From assembly GCF_013249065.1 (NCBI RefSeq), contig NZ_JABRWQ010000005.1:310001-374000 (forward strand): a stretch of 64,000 nucleotides of DNA. The letters run 5' to 3'. Source of the stretch: Winogradskyella litoriviva (lineage in GTDB: Bacteria; Bacteroidota; Bacteroidia; Flavobacteriales; Flavobacteriaceae). Shown here piece after piece: positions 10,519 to 19,286 of this stretch (within the stretch, counting starts at the first letter, position 1; every line of letters begins with the position of its first letter). The position numbers and the translations under genes were made by a program. The notes under the pieces were generated by a model, which was not told where the DNA came from, ran no database searches, and saw only the letters and a program-made list of their open reading frames with translations.

Positions 10519-11037
10519 ATGAAAAAAATAATAGTTCTATCAGTAATACTTTTAGGTTTTTATGCTTGTGAAAATAAGATAAACTTAGATCCAGAAGAAC
10601 CAATTAAGGTTAATTGGAATGAGCGTGTAGCTTCTATTTCAATAGCAGATTCTCTTTTAAATACTGGACATTCATATTTGTCTATATATTCTCAGATTTA
10701 TAGTTATTCGCAACACAAAACCTATAACCTTACAGCAATGGTAAGTTTAAGAAATGTAAGTATGACGGATACAATCTATCTAACCAATGCAGATTATTAC
10801 GATACGCATGGTACACTTTTAAAAAGTTATATTAAAAACCCTGTGTTTTTAGCACCTTTAGAAACCGTTGAAATTGTTATAGATGAATCAGACATTTCAG
10901 GTGGCACAGGTTCTAATTTTCTGTTTGATTGGAAAACACCAAAAGAAGCACCAGAACCTCTTTTTGAAGGCGTAATGACGTCTACAGCAGGTCAGCAAGG
11001 GTTGTCTTTTGTAACGCATGCCAAAAGAATTAGATAA
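10519..11037 (+). CDS. DUF3124 lipoprotein
   Basis: A 172-residue exported lipoprotein: signal segment with lipobox FYAC (Cys17), then a beta-rich domain matching my memory of DUF3124, including the stretches KTYNLTAMVSLRNVS, DTIYLTNADYYDTHG and the end GFLSF-like QGLSFVTHAKRI. DUF3124 has no known function. Its stop codon is immediately followed by the ATG of the MarC-family gene, so the two are very likely cotranscribed. Confidence 0.8.
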   Translation: MKKIIVLSVILLGFYACENKINLDPEEPIKVNWNERVASISIADSLLNTGHSYLSIYSQIYSYSQHKTYNLTAMVSLRNVSMTDTIYLTNADYYDTHGTLLKSYIKNPVFLAPLETVEIVIDESDISGGTGSNFLFDWKTPKEAPEPLFEGVMTSTAGQQGLSFVTHAKRIR

Positions 11038-11646
11038 ATGGCAGAAATTTTAACGAGTATTTTTTTTCTATTTGCAGTTATTGATCCTATTGGTTCAGTG
11101 CCTGTATTTTTAGAGGCAACAAAAGAGTTTGATAAAACATATAAGAAGAAAATTGCGCTTAGAGCATCTGGTATAGCATTTTTAATTTTACTCTTTTTTA
11201 TTGTTATTGGTCAGCTTATATTAGAAGGTATGGAGGTGTCTTTAGATGCGTTTCAAATTTCTGGTGGTGTAATCTTATTTTTGTTTGCTTTAACCATGAT
11301 ATTTGGAGATGGTAAACCCGAAAAGGAGAAAAGTCAAATTTCAGATTATAAGCATGTCACAATATTTCCTGTTGCTATTCCGTCTATTGCGTCGCCTGGA
11401 GCAATAATGGCTGTTGTATTATTAACAGATAATCATATTTATACCATTAACGAACAGATATTAACCACATTTTTAGTTTTAATAGTAATTGGATTAACCA
11501 GTTTAATTTTATTGGCTGCAACTAAAGTACAAGAGCGCATCGGTAGCTATGGAATTACCGTAATTAGTAAAATTATGGGCTTAATTTTAGCTGCTTATGC
11601 TGTACAGAATATCTTATCCGGAATTTCAGATTATTTTGCGAAATAA
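11038..11646 (+). CDS. MarC family integral membrane protein
   Basis: A 202-residue protein with six predicted membrane helices, typical of the MarC/UPF0056 family, with the N-terminal FFLFAVIDPIGSVPVFL and the inner PVAIPSIASPGAIM half-repeat. Function in the family is unsettled; the early link to multidrug resistance has not held up. It begins directly at the end of the DUF3124 gene (no spacer). Confidence 0.92.
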   Translation: MAEILTSIFFLFAVIDPIGSVPVFLEATKEFDKTYKKKIALRASGIAFLILLFFIVIGQLILEGMEVSLDAFQISGGVILFLFALTMIFGDGKPEKEKSQISDYKHVTIFPVAIPSIASPGAIMAVVLLTDNHIYTINEQILTTFLVLIVIGLTSLILLAATKVQERIGSYGITVISKIMGLILAAYAVQNILSGISDYFAK

Positions 11647-11673
11647 TTAGACCGTTATAGCGAAACGAAGTAT

Positions 11674-11681
11674 TACTTTTG
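11674..11681 (+). promoter_or_regulatory. -7 element just before the MATE gene
   Basis: TACTTTTG fits TAnnTTTG and ends only four bases before the ATG at 11686. If used, the transcript would begin at or next to the start codon, giving a leaderless mRNA. Confidence 0.45.
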
Positions 11682-11685
11682 CAAA

Positions 11686-13071
11686 ATGGTTTTAAGTGAC
11701 TACACAAAAGAATTTAAGTACAATCTCAAATTAGCATCACCTGTAATGTTAGGTATGTTGGGTCATACCTTTGTGAGTTTTGTAGATAATGTTATGGTTG
11801 GTCAGTTAGGTGCTGCAGAACTTGCTGCAGTATCATTAGGTAATAGTTTTATATTTATTGCCATGTCTTTAGGTATTGGGTTTTCTACAGCTATTACGCC
11901 TTTAGTGGCAGAAGCAGATACCGAAAATAATTTTGAAAAAGGAAAATCAGTTTTTAAACATGGATTGTTTTTATGCACTGTTTTAGGGTTATTTCTATTT
12001 ATAATGCTCTTATTTGCTAAACCCTTAATGTACGTAATGGATCAGCCCGAAGAAGTGGTTGCTTTAGCAATTCCGTATTTAGATTTAGTAGCTTTTTCGT
12101 TGGTTCCTTTAATTATTTTTCAGGCCTTTAAACAATTTAGTGATGGTTTATCGCTTACCAAATACCCAATGTATGCTACCATTGTTGCCAATGTACTTAA
12201 TGTGGTAATCAATTATGTTTTAATATTTGGTAAGTTTGGTTTCCCAGAAATGGGCATTGTTGGTGCTGCTGTTGGGACATTAATATCTCGGTTTGTAATG
12301 GTAGCGCATTTATGGTGGTTATTGGCTAAACGCACAAAATCTAAGGCATTTGTTACTAATATTAAATTCTTTCAACTTAGAAAACAGCCTTTAAAGAAAT
12401 TGAGCAATTTAGGTTTGCCAAGTGCAATGCAAATGTTTTTTGAAGTAGCCATTTTTACAGCAGCTATATGGTTGAGTGGTACATTGGGTGCCAACCAACA
12501 AGCCGCAAACCAAATAGCCTTAAATTTGTCCTCAATGACCTTTATGGTAGCCACAGGATTAAGTGTTGCTGCTATGATTAGAGTTGGTAACCAAAAAGGA
12601 TTAAAAGATTTTAAAGCCTTAAAACGTATTGCAGAATCCATATTTTTAATTGGCTTTTTCTTCGCAGTTGTTTTTGCTCTGTTTTTTGTGGTATTTCATA
12701 CTATGCTTCCTAAATTATATGTAGATTTAGATGATCCAGCAAATGCGTTAGATACGGCTGAGGTTGTAAAAATTGCAGCCACGTTATTGTTGGCATCTGC
12801 TGTTTTTCAGATTAGCGATAGTCTTCAAGTTATTGCGCTTGGTGCTTTACGTGGACTTCAAGATGTTAAGATTCCAACTATAATAACGTTTATTTCGTAT
12901 TGGGTTGTTGGTTTTCCTGTGAGTTATTATTTAGGAAAAGAAGATGCATACGGAAGTTTAGGTATTTGGATAGGTCTTATTGTAGCACTTAGTGTTGCTG
13001 CATTTTTATTATTTATTAGGTTTAATTATTTGACTAAACGGTTGATTTTAAAAAGTGCTTCTAACTCATAA
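11686..13071 (+). CDS. MATE family efflux transporter
   Basis: A 461-residue protein with twelve hydrophobic segments in the two-half MATE layout, close to NorM: the first half begins with the motif SPVMLGMLGHTFVSFVDNVMVGQLG and the second repeats the pattern from about residue 240. The family exports organic cations and drugs in exchange for Na+ or H+ across the inner membrane. Substrate unknown. It lies 39 bases after the MarC gene and has a candidate promoter of its own. Confidence 0.92.
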   Translation: MVLSDYTKEFKYNLKLASPVMLGMLGHTFVSFVDNVMVGQLGAAELAAVSLGNSFIFIAMSLGIGFSTAITPLVAEADTENNFEKGKSVFKHGLFLCTVLGLFLFIMLLFAKPLMYVMDQPEEVVALAIPYLDLVAFSLVPLIIFQAFKQFSDGLSLTKYPMYATIVANVLNVVINYVLIFGKFGFPEMGIVGAAVGTLISRFVMVAHLWWLLAKRTKSKAFVTNIKFFQLRKQPLKKLSNLGLPSAMQMFFEVAIFTAAIWLSGTLGANQQAANQIALNLSSMTFMVATGLSVAAMIRVGNQKGLKDFKALKRIAESIFLIGFFFAVVFALFFVVFHTMLPKLYVDLDDPANALDTAEVVKIAATLLLASAVFQISDSLQVIALGALRGLQDVKIPTIITFISYWVVGFPVSYYLGKEDAYGSLGIWIGLIVALSVAAFLLFIRFNYLTKRLILKSASNS

Positions 13072-13080
13072 CTAAATTCG

Positions 13081-13088
13081 TATTTTTG
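13081..13088 (+). promoter_or_regulatory. Candidate -7 element of the small acidic protein/PAP2 operon
   Basis: TATTTTTG fits TAnnTTTG and would give a leader of roughly 60 bases before the ATG at 13151. Confidence 0.5.
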
Positions 13089-13150
13089 CTGCACAATTAA
13101 GAAACTTTAGGCACTCTAAGTACATATAATTTTTAACTTAACAGACAAAC

Positions 13151-13378
13151 ATGGAATTACCAAAATTCATATTAGGAGATAATACAGATCATCCTGAAGC
13201 TATATATATTATTCACACAGAGTTTCCTCGTTTTATCATTAATCTCGAAAATGATGAAGTAGAATGGTTTGAAGAATTTGACCAACATGATGAAAAAGAA
13301 TTAGAAACTGAAACAGAAAACTATATTAAAGAAGCTACAGATTTTTACGATAGAGAAGTAGCGAGATACGACGATTAA
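13151..13378 (+). CDS. Small conserved acidic protein
   Basis: A 75-residue soluble, strongly acidic protein. It reads like a small protein found across Bacteroidota in which the start PKFILGDNT and the core PRFIINLENDEVEWFEE recur; this is from memory. No known function. Its stop codon overlaps the ATG of the PAP2 phosphatase by one base (TAATG), so translation of the two is probably coupled. Confidence 0.75.
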   Translation: MELPKFILGDNTDHPEAIYIIHTEFPRFIINLENDEVEWFEEFDQHDEKELETETENYIKEATDFYDREVARYDD

Positions 13379-13947
13379 TGTTAGAACAACTTTTACAATA
13401 CGATACTGACCTTTTTTTATATCTAAATAATCTAGGTTCTAAAACTTGGGATACGATGTGGTTGGTAATTACCAACAAGTTCTCATCCATACCTTTGTAT
13501 CTTATTTTGTTGTTTTTAATTTATAAAAAATTTGGTTGGAAAGCGCTATTGTTAATGGTTTTTGTAATTGCAGGTATGATTGCTTTTACGGACCAAATGA
13601 CTAATTTATTTAAAGATACCTTTCAGCGCCCTCGACCTTGTAGAGCAGAAGGAATAATGGATTTAACCCGTTTTATTGCGCCTCGTTGTGGTAAATATGG
13701 TTTTTTCTCTGGTCATTCTTCTAACTCAATGGCAACTGCGATTTTTGCAGGTTTGTTATTAAAACCATATTTTAAAAATCTAATTTATATACTACTTATC
13801 TGGAGTTTAGTGGTGGCTTACAGTCGTATTTATGTTGGTGTACATTATCCTATAGATGTAGTTTGCGGCTTAACCTTTGGTGTGTTTTCGGGCTTTGCAT
13901 TCTATAAACTAACGCTATATCTTATTAAACGATTTATTTCAGAGTAA
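13378..13947 (+). CDS. PAP2 family membrane phosphatase
   Basis: A 189-residue membrane protein with about five helices and all three phosphatase motifs: K79 with RPRP at 84-87, SGHSS with the catalytic His113, and SRIYVGVHYP with R150 and His156. Enzymes of this type remove phosphate from undecaprenyl pyrophosphate, phosphatidylglycerol phosphate or lipid A on the periplasmic side. It converges with, and overlaps by 14 bases, an ArnT-like glycosyltransferase gene, so a role in envelope lipid recycling is a reasonable inference, but the substrate is not fixed. Confidence 0.9.
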   Translation: MLEQLLQYDTDLFLYLNNLGSKTWDTMWLVITNKFSSIPLYLILLFLIYKKFGWKALLLMVFVIAGMIAFTDQMTNLFKDTFQRPRPCRAEGIMDLTRFIAPRCGKYGFFSGHSSNSMATAIFAGLLLKPYFKNLIYILLIWSLVVAYSRIYVGVHYPIDVVCGLTFGVFSGFAFYKLTLYLIKRFISE

Positions 13948-15544
13948 GTTTATAAAGTTGATTGACCAATCTCGATTTATGATCTCTTGCAGAAAAGTTT
14001 AAGTCGTACGTAGCAATAAACTCAATATTATACAATTTAGAAAGTTCAATAATTTCTTCTGGTTTTGATTTTGAAGTGAGAAGATTGAATTGTTTCTCGG
14101 CAGGAATCACAATACCATCATCCGTTTTTATACTCAGTATTTTATCGCCATAATTATAAATCGCCTCAGGCGAAACACCATCTAAAGTATAAAGTGGAAG
14201 GTTACTTGAAGCAAGGTCTGCGACAGATTTATAATGTTCTTGCGCTTGAAGCTTTACAAGAGGTAATACCAAAAACCCAATACTCATCATAAAAGCAACA
14301 ACAAGGTAAAAAACGGTTTTAATATTTTTTGCTCTTAGTTGTTTAAATATGAAGAAACCAATAACGGCTAATACAAGACTAGAAACGATAAATCTAATTT
14401 TAAAAATCCCAGGTGAAGCGGTCAATAAAAACATACCAGAAACCCAAAATAATAGCGATATACTTCCAATTAAACCAAATTGAAAGTAGACTGGAATAGT
14501 TTCTCTCTTAGATTTGAGAGTCTTAAATTCACGAATTAGATATTCAATATAAAAGCCAATATTTATAGCTAAAGGAATTAAAACAGGCATTAAATAACGC
14601 GATTTCTTTTCAGGAATAACAGAGAGAAGAATTACAGCAATAATAGTCCAAAAGAAACTAAAACGATAGGCTTTTAAATTCAAAACTCTCGTTTTCATAT
14701 AAGGATAGAGTAAACTGATAAACGCAGGTATAGTCCATAAACCACTCTGAACAAAGAAACTCCAATAATAATAAAAGGGTCTTACATTATAACTGCTCCA
14801 ATTAGAAGTTTCGCGTTCTGCAATGGCTGTAAATGTTTCAGGATCTGCAACTCTCACATGAAAATACCACCAACCACCTAAAACAATTCCGAATACTAAA
14901 AGGCTTACTAATTTTAAAAAATGAATGGGTTTTCCTTTAAATTTAAATGCAATACCATACGAAATCACAAATGGTAAGAATAATACATAAAGCGAAACAG
15001 GTCCTTTAGATAATACAGAACCAGCTAAACAAAATACAAAAAGTAAACTTCTTAATAGCGATGTGCTTTCACTTTTAAATAATATAAATAACTGATACAA
15101 AGCCATCAACATTAGGCCATGCGTATAAATATCCCAAGGAGCTTCTATAGTTATACCAATACAATAAAATGACGTTATTACAATAAATCCATTAATTAAA
15201 CTATGGCTTTTACTAAGCTCTAGTTTTTTGGATAATAAGTAAATTGAAATCCCTAAACTCGTTAAAAAGAGCAATGCTGGTAAACGTAAAGCCCAAACGG
15301 ACGTTATACCAAAAATATAACCAAATACAGCTGTAATCCATGTAGGCAAAGGTGGTTTTTGGTAACGTGGTTCGCCATTCATGGTGGTTAAAATCCAATT
15401 ATCATCCGTAAGCATTTCTCTTGCCGAAATAAAATTACGAGCTTCCATAATTGTTACCGGAATTGCATCTATAGTAAAGCCAAGCATTACCAATACAAAA
15501 ATTAAAAGACTAATAAGAGGATATTTTTCTATAAGTTTTATCAT
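13934..15544 (-). CDS. ArnT/PMT-type glycosyltransferase
   Basis: A 536-residue inner-membrane protein with a row of some twelve hydrophobic segments and the GT39/GT83 signature in the first periplasmic loop: acidic residues in TIDAIPVTIMEARNF near residues 25-39, then GEPRYQKPPLPTW. A soluble domain of about 100 residues ends the protein. The family moves a sugar from a polyprenyl phosphate carrier to lipid A, protein or another glycan. Last gene of a three-gene cassette; only two bases separate it from the LAB_N gene. Confidence 0.87.
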   Translation of the reverse strand: MIKLIEKYPLISLLIFVLVMLGFTIDAIPVTIMEARNFISAREMLTDDNWILTTMNGEPRYQKPPLPTWITAVFGYIFGITSVWALRLPALLFLTSLGISIYLLSKKLELSKSHSLINGFIVITSFYCIGITIEAPWDIYTHGLMLMALYQLFILFKSESTSLLRSLLFVFCLAGSVLSKGPVSLYVLFLPFVISYGIAFKFKGKPIHFLKLVSLLVFGIVLGGWWYFHVRVADPETFTAIAERETSNWSSYNVRPFYYYWSFFVQSGLWTIPAFISLLYPYMKTRVLNLKAYRFSFFWTIIAVILLSVIPEKKSRYLMPVLIPLAINIGFYIEYLIREFKTLKSKRETIPVYFQFGLIGSISLLFWVSGMFLLTASPGIFKIRFIVSSLVLAVIGFFIFKQLRAKNIKTVFYLVVAFMMSIGFLVLPLVKLQAQEHYKSVADLASSNLPLYTLDGVSPEAIYNYGDKILSIKTDDGIVIPAEKQFNLLTSKSKPEEIIELSKLYNIEFIATYDLNFSARDHKSRLVNQLYKLTLK

Positions 15545-15546
15545 GC

Positions 15547-16170
15547 TTAATCTTTGGTTTTTCGAATTAAATACGCATTTCTGGCATAAATAATTAAGCC
15601 AAATAGATGACCAACAAACAAAACAGGATCTTCTCTAATAATGGCATAGGTAAGTATTAATCCTGCGCCAATTAAACTCAAAACCCAAAATCCCATTGGT
15701 AAAGTTGATTCTTTTTGTTTTTCAGAATGAATCCATTGATACACAAAACGTAATGTAAAAACGACTTGAGCTACGATTCCTAAAACTAATAACCATGTTG
15801 GTATATCTGCATTTTTAAAAAGTAAATCAACATCTATTTTATTGTTGTTAAAGTAAAAAATAACAATAAAAATAGGTGTGAAGAATAATAGGTATTGCAC
15901 TATTTTAGGAAATTTTTGCCATTGTCCTTGTAATTGTAGATTTCTAATATAAATAAAGTAGGTTAAACTTTGGCCTAACATAATGGCAAAGTCTAAGCGT
16001 AAATAACCATAAATAAATAGAAGGAAAGAAGCAATTAAACTGAGGGTCCAAAATGTTTTTGGTGTAATAACCTTGCGTTGTTTTTCGGAGGTTATCCATT
16101 GTATAATTAATCTCGAAGAAAATAAAATTTGAGCTAAAAACCCGATGCTGTAAATAATCCAGTCTTTCAT
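15547..16170 (-). CDS. Double LAB_N domain membrane protein
   Basis: A 207-residue protein made of two copies of the lipid-A-disaccharide synthase N-terminal-like (LAB_N) domain, a three- to four-helix unit similar to small multidrug resistance folds. The pattern AQ..F..R...QWI.SEKQ occurs at about residues 13-31 and again at 134-152, showing an internal duplication. LAB_N proteins are not synthases; their place between a polyprenyl-phosphate sugar synthase and an ArnT-type transferase suggests a sugar-lipid flippase comparable to ArnE/ArnF. That role is an inference. Confidence 0.85.
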   Translation of the reverse strand: MKDWIIYSIGFLAQILFSSRLIIQWITSEKQRKVITPKTFWTLSLIASFLLFIYGYLRLDFAIMLGQSLTYFIYIRNLQLQGQWQKFPKIVQYLLFFTPIFIVIFYFNNNKIDVDLLFKNADIPTWLLVLGIVAQVVFTLRFVYQWIHSEKQKESTLPMGFWVLSLIGAGLILTYAIIREDPVLFVGHLFGLIIYARNAYLIRKTKD

Positions 16171-16178
16171 GTGCTAGA

Positions 16179-16895
16179 TTATTTACTAGATTTTGAAACT
16201 TCGTAATTAATATATTTTTTCTTCATCCATAGATAAGCAAAGCAATCCATTAATGGACCTAAAAGTCTGTTCCATAGTCCAAATTTAGCCGTGCCAGCCA
16301 TTCTTGGAAAATGCTGAACCGTTACTTGTGTAACTCGCCCGTTTTGAAGCATTATCATTGCAGGTAAAAAACGATGTAACCCTCTAAACATTGGTATGCG
16401 TTTAGCGTAGTCTGTTTTAATTATTTTTAGAGGACAACCAGTGTCATCCATACCATCGTGAGTAAAAGCACGTCTTATGCCATTAGCAATTTTAGAAGAC
16501 ATGTTTTTTACAAATGAATCTTTTCGGTTAGAGCGCACACCAGTTACTAATTCATAAGCATCAATGTGTTTTAATAAAATATTAAAATCTTCAGGAGTGG
16601 TTTGCAAATCAGAGTCAATGTAACCAACCAGTTCAGAATCTACATAATCAAAACCAGCTTTAATAGCTGCACTTAAACCTCTGTTTTCTTTAAAAAGAAT
16701 ATAATCGAAGGCTTCGTTACGCTCGCAAATGGCTTCTATTAACGCCTGACTTTTATCTGTAGAACCATCATTTACAAATAAAATAGACGTAGATACTGTA
16801 GCAATTTTAATATAGCTAGAAAGTTCTTTCTCTACACGTTCTAAATTGTCTTCTTCGTTATAAACAGGTACTATGATGGTAAACTTATACGTCAT
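16179..16895 (-). CDS. Family 2 glycosyltransferase, polyprenyl-phosphate sugar synthase type
   Basis: A 238-residue cytosolic-face glycosyltransferase of the DPM1/ArnC type. Seen are the nucleotide-sugar motif VPVYNEEDNLERV near the start, the donor-binding VNDGSTDKS, and a DSDLQ metal site. There are no C-terminal membrane helices, as in the short DPM1 class. It likely makes a polyprenyl-phosphate-linked sugar used by the ArnT-like enzyme two genes downstream, with the LAB_N protein between. The spacing to the LAB_N gene is eight bases. Confidence 0.9.
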   Translation of the reverse strand: MTYKFTIIVPVYNEEDNLERVEKELSSYIKIATVSTSILFVNDGSTDKSQALIEAICERNEAFDYILFKENRGLSAAIKAGFDYVDSELVGYIDSDLQTTPEDFNILLKHIDAYELVTGVRSNRKDSFVKNMSSKIANGIRRAFTHDGMDDTGCPLKIIKTDYAKRIPMFRGLHRFLPAMIMLQNGRVTQVTVQHFPRMAGTAKFGLWNRLLGPLMDCFAYLWMKKKYINYEVSKSSK

Positions 16896-16917
16896 GCGTT
16901 TAATTGCTTAGTCTGTG

Positions 16918-16925
16918 CAAAAGTA
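16918..16925 (-). promoter_or_regulatory. Candidate -7 element of the GT2/LAB_N/ArnT operon
   Basis: On the minus strand this reads TACTTTTG, a match to TAnnTTTG, about 20 bases before the GT2 start codon. Confidence 0.5.
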
Positions 16926-16972
16926 TTGTTTTTTATTGTACTGATAAAGACTAATTCGTGATAGCCGTTTAA

Positions 16973-17284
16973 TTAAATAAACATTCTCCAAATACTAAAA
17001 ACAGAAATAATAATAGCAGCTAAAGATATTAAAACAGCAACTAAAGCCAATTCTTTTATTCTATCTTTTATAGCTATGATTATACTAACAATAAAACCTA
17101 TAGCTGGTGGAATTCCATAATAGTATTTGAAACTATAACTGAGTAATTCTGTTAAACCAAACAAAGCTCTATTTTTTCCTGTAGATGCAGAATAATCCAA
17201 ATATATGCTAACCTGAATTTTTATTAAAACAATCAGACAAAAACCGCTGACAATTATAATGCTATAAATAATTTTTTTATTCAA
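16973..17284 (-). CDS. Small membrane protein of unknown function
   Basis: A 103-residue protein with three hydrophobic segments (about residues 6-26, 57-72 and 76-100) and no recognisable motif. The start is an ATG at 17284. It stands 68 bases after the DUF2911 gene on the same strand and may be cotranscribed with it. No function is proposed. Confidence 0.6.
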   Translation of the reverse strand: MNKKIIYSIIIVSGFCLIVLIKIQVSIYLDYSASTGKNRALFGLTELLSYSFKYYYGIPPAIGFIVSIIIAIKDRIKELALVAVLISLAAIIISVFSIWRMFI

Positions 17285-17352
17285 AATTAAGTAAGTATTT
17301 GGCAGTAGTAAAAGGTGTTATTATTACTTCTTTTGCATCTACAGGTAATAAT

Positions 17353-17922
17353 CTACGGTTTTGTTGGTGATTTGTATTCTGATAAAGGAACTTCAATAAA
17401 TGTATTGTCCCAAGCCATGGTAAGTTTTAATTTTCCTGTTTTGTGATCAAAGGCAATGGTAAATTGCTCTACTATTTCATCAATATGTTCTGCAGCAACT
17501 TCAATTTCTAAAGCATCATAATTAGGATCCCACATTGGTTCCATTTTTTCATTAACTCCCCAATCATATTGCTTAGAATTAAACATCACTTTCCATGTGT
17601 TTTCCATAGGAACCGTCCAAATGGTATATTTTCCTTTTCTTAAAACCATGCCATCAATTAATAAGTCTTTGTTGGTTTCAAACGTTGTTGCTTCGTTTGC
17701 ACCAGTTCGCCATACTTTATCAAAAGGTACAAGTGCGCCAAATACCACACGTTCTCGCTTAGACGGTCGGTTGTATTCCACTTTTAGTTTTAAATCGTTT
17801 AATGTAATTTCTGCAGTATCTTTTGGGCTTAAACGAGGTGCAAAAATATTTTCTACAAACACAGAATATAATAGTAAACCTAAGGCTAAGATACTTAGTA
17901 TAATGAGGAGGCGTTTTAACAT
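17353..17922 (-). CDS. DUF2911 domain protein, membrane-anchored
   Basis: A 189-residue exported protein with one N-terminal hydrophobic segment (about residues 3-21), which may stay as an anchor since no clean cleavage site is seen. The remainder is a DUF2911 domain, with the typical sequence VEYNRPSKRERVVFG, the WRTGANEATTF motif and KGKYTIWTVP. DUF2911 proteins are common in Bacteroidota and of unknown function. A -7 element is seen 38 bases upstream. Confidence 0.88.
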   Translation of the reverse strand: MLKRLLIILSILALGLLLYSVFVENIFAPRLSPKDTAEITLNDLKLKVEYNRPSKRERVVFGALVPFDKVWRTGANEATTFETNKDLLIDGMVLRKGKYTIWTVPMENTWKVMFNSKQYDWGVNEKMEPMWDPNYDALEIEVAAEHIDEIVEQFTIAFDHKTGKLKLTMAWDNTFIEVPLSEYKSPTKP

Positions 17923-17960
17923 AGTCTTTATTCTATAAATTAAGTCAGTTCAATGAAATG

Positions 17961-17968
17961 CAAACTTA
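17961..17968 (-). promoter_or_regulatory. Candidate -7 element of the DUF2911 gene
   Basis: Minus strand TAAGTTTG, matching TAnnTTTG, about 38 bases before the start codon at 17922. Confidence 0.45.
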
Positions 17969-18069
17969 TGCATTCTAAGTTTAAAGATAATTCAAATCAG
18001 TAAATTTATAAACTACAAACGATGAATTTTCAGCATTTCTTATAAAAACGGATTTTTTTTGAAAAATTT

Positions 18070-18095
18070 TGCAACACTTCATTTTTTGTGTCGTC
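18070..18095 (+). promoter_or_regulatory. ECF-type promoter of the sigma factor operon
   Basis: TGCAAC (18070-18075), a 16-base spacer, and CGTC (18092-18095) match the general layout of ECF sigma promoters: an AAC-type -35 box and a CGT(C/A)-type -10 box. This suggests the operon is transcribed by its own product. The GTG at 18088, the only standard in-frame start before codon 35, lies inside this promoter. Confidence 0.6.
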
Positions 18096-18687
18096 TTTAA
18101 GGTGTAATCAATCAAAAACCAAAAGTAAAATTAGCACGTTTCAAATTCATATAGTTGAACAATGCAAACAGAACAATAGGCAAGCGCAAATGCAATTGTA
18201 TAATCAATATTGTAATGGTATGTTGGCTGTAGCCAATAGATATATAGATAATACCATGGAAGCTGAGGACGTTGTGCAAGATGCATTTATAAAAGCATTT
18301 TCAAAGTTAGAGCAGTATAAAGCCGAAGTAAGTTTTGGAGCATGGTTAAAACGTATTGTAATTAATAGATGTATTGATGTTTTAAAATCTAAGCATCAAC
18401 GAATGGTAGAATTAGAAGATTTTCATTTAAATGTTATAGCTGATTATAATGAAAATGATTGGGAAATTGAAAAAGGAATAACCGTTGAAAATGTAAACCA
18501 AGAAATTGAAAAATTACCAGAAAAATATAAATATGTAGTGTTACTGTATTTAGTTGAAGGTTACGATCATCAAGAAATTTCTGAAATATTAAACATTACC
18601 GAAGTTGCCTCTAGAACACAACTATCACGAGGAAAACAAAAATTGAAAAATGCCTTAAAATTGAAAAGAAATGAAGCAAGATATTAG
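18088..18687 (+). CDS. ECF family RNA polymerase sigma factor
   Basis: A sigma-70 group 4 protein of about 170-200 residues: region 2 with the helix AEDVVQDAFIKAF, and region 4 with LPEKYKYVVLLYLVEGYDHQEIS and a helix-turn-helix ending in TQLSRGKQKL. The coordinates use GTG 18088, but this codon overlaps the -10 box, so a transcript from that promoter would not contain it. In-frame alternatives are ATT 18130, ATT 18145, ATA 18151 or ATG 18190; the last would cut into region 2. The stop overlaps the next gene by 17 bases, so translation is coupled to a membrane protein that probably acts as its anti-sigma factor. Confidence 0.92.
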   Translation: MSSLRCNQSKTKSKISTFQIHIVEQCKQNNRQAQMQLYNQYCNGMLAVANRYIDNTMEAEDVVQDAFIKAFSKLEQYKAEVSFGAWLKRIVINRCIDVLKSKHQRMVELEDFHLNVIADYNENDWEIEKGITVENVNQEIEKLPEKYKYVVLLYLVEGYDHQEISEILNITEVASRTQLSRGKQKLKNALKLKRNEARY

Positions 18688-19240
18688 AGATTTATACAAA
18701 ATTGAATCTAAAAACGATGCGGTTAAAATGTCCGAAGGACATGAGTTACGTTTTCTTCAGAAACTAGAAAAAGAATTACCAATACAGCAAAAGTCAACAA
18801 ATAGGTTTATTCTTTTTAAAATTGCTGCAAGTGTTACTCTCTTATTAGGGTTGAGTTTTGGCGCCTTTAAATATTTTAAAGCATCTAAAGTAGAAACGGA
18901 TCCAATTGAAGTTGTAAATACAGAAATAAAATCCTTAGGAGACGTTTCACCAGACTTTAAACGTGTTGAGGACTATTATTTGGCAAGTATTAACCTAGAA
19001 TTGTCTAAAGTGCAACTAACACCAGAGAATAAAGAACTTTTTGATGGTTATATAGAACGATTAAAAGAGTTAAATGATGAATATAAAAAGTTAACCATTG
19101 AGCTTAATGAAAATGGACCAAATGAAGCCACTTTAGATGCTTTAATTGAGAATTTAAAGTATCGTTTAAAACTGGTAATGCGATTAAAAGATAAACTCAA
19201 TGACTTTAATTTAGAGTCTTTAGAACAACAGAATATATAA
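18671..19240 (+). CDS. Probable anti-sigma factor, single membrane span
   Basis: A 189-residue protein with a cytosolic N-terminal part of about 45 residues, one membrane helix (about 46-69) and a periplasmic helical, Lys/Glu-rich domain. Its size, topology and 17-base overlap with the ECF sigma gene are those of an anti-sigma factor; no zinc-binding ZAS motif (HxxxCxxC) is present, so the binding mode would be another one. The call is from context, not from a recognised domain. Confidence 0.65.
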   Translation: MKQDIRDLYKIESKNDAVKMSEGHELRFLQKLEKELPIQQKSTNRFILFKIAASVTLLLGLSFGAFKYFKASKVETDPIEVVNTEIKSLGDVSPDFKRVEDYYLASINLELSKVQLTPENKELFDGYIERLKELNDEYKKLTIELNENGPNEATLDALIENLKYRLKLVMRLKDKLNDFNLESLEQQNI

Positions 19241-19286
19241 TTATCAATCAATCAATCAAAAAACGAACAGTTAAATCAAAAAAAAC

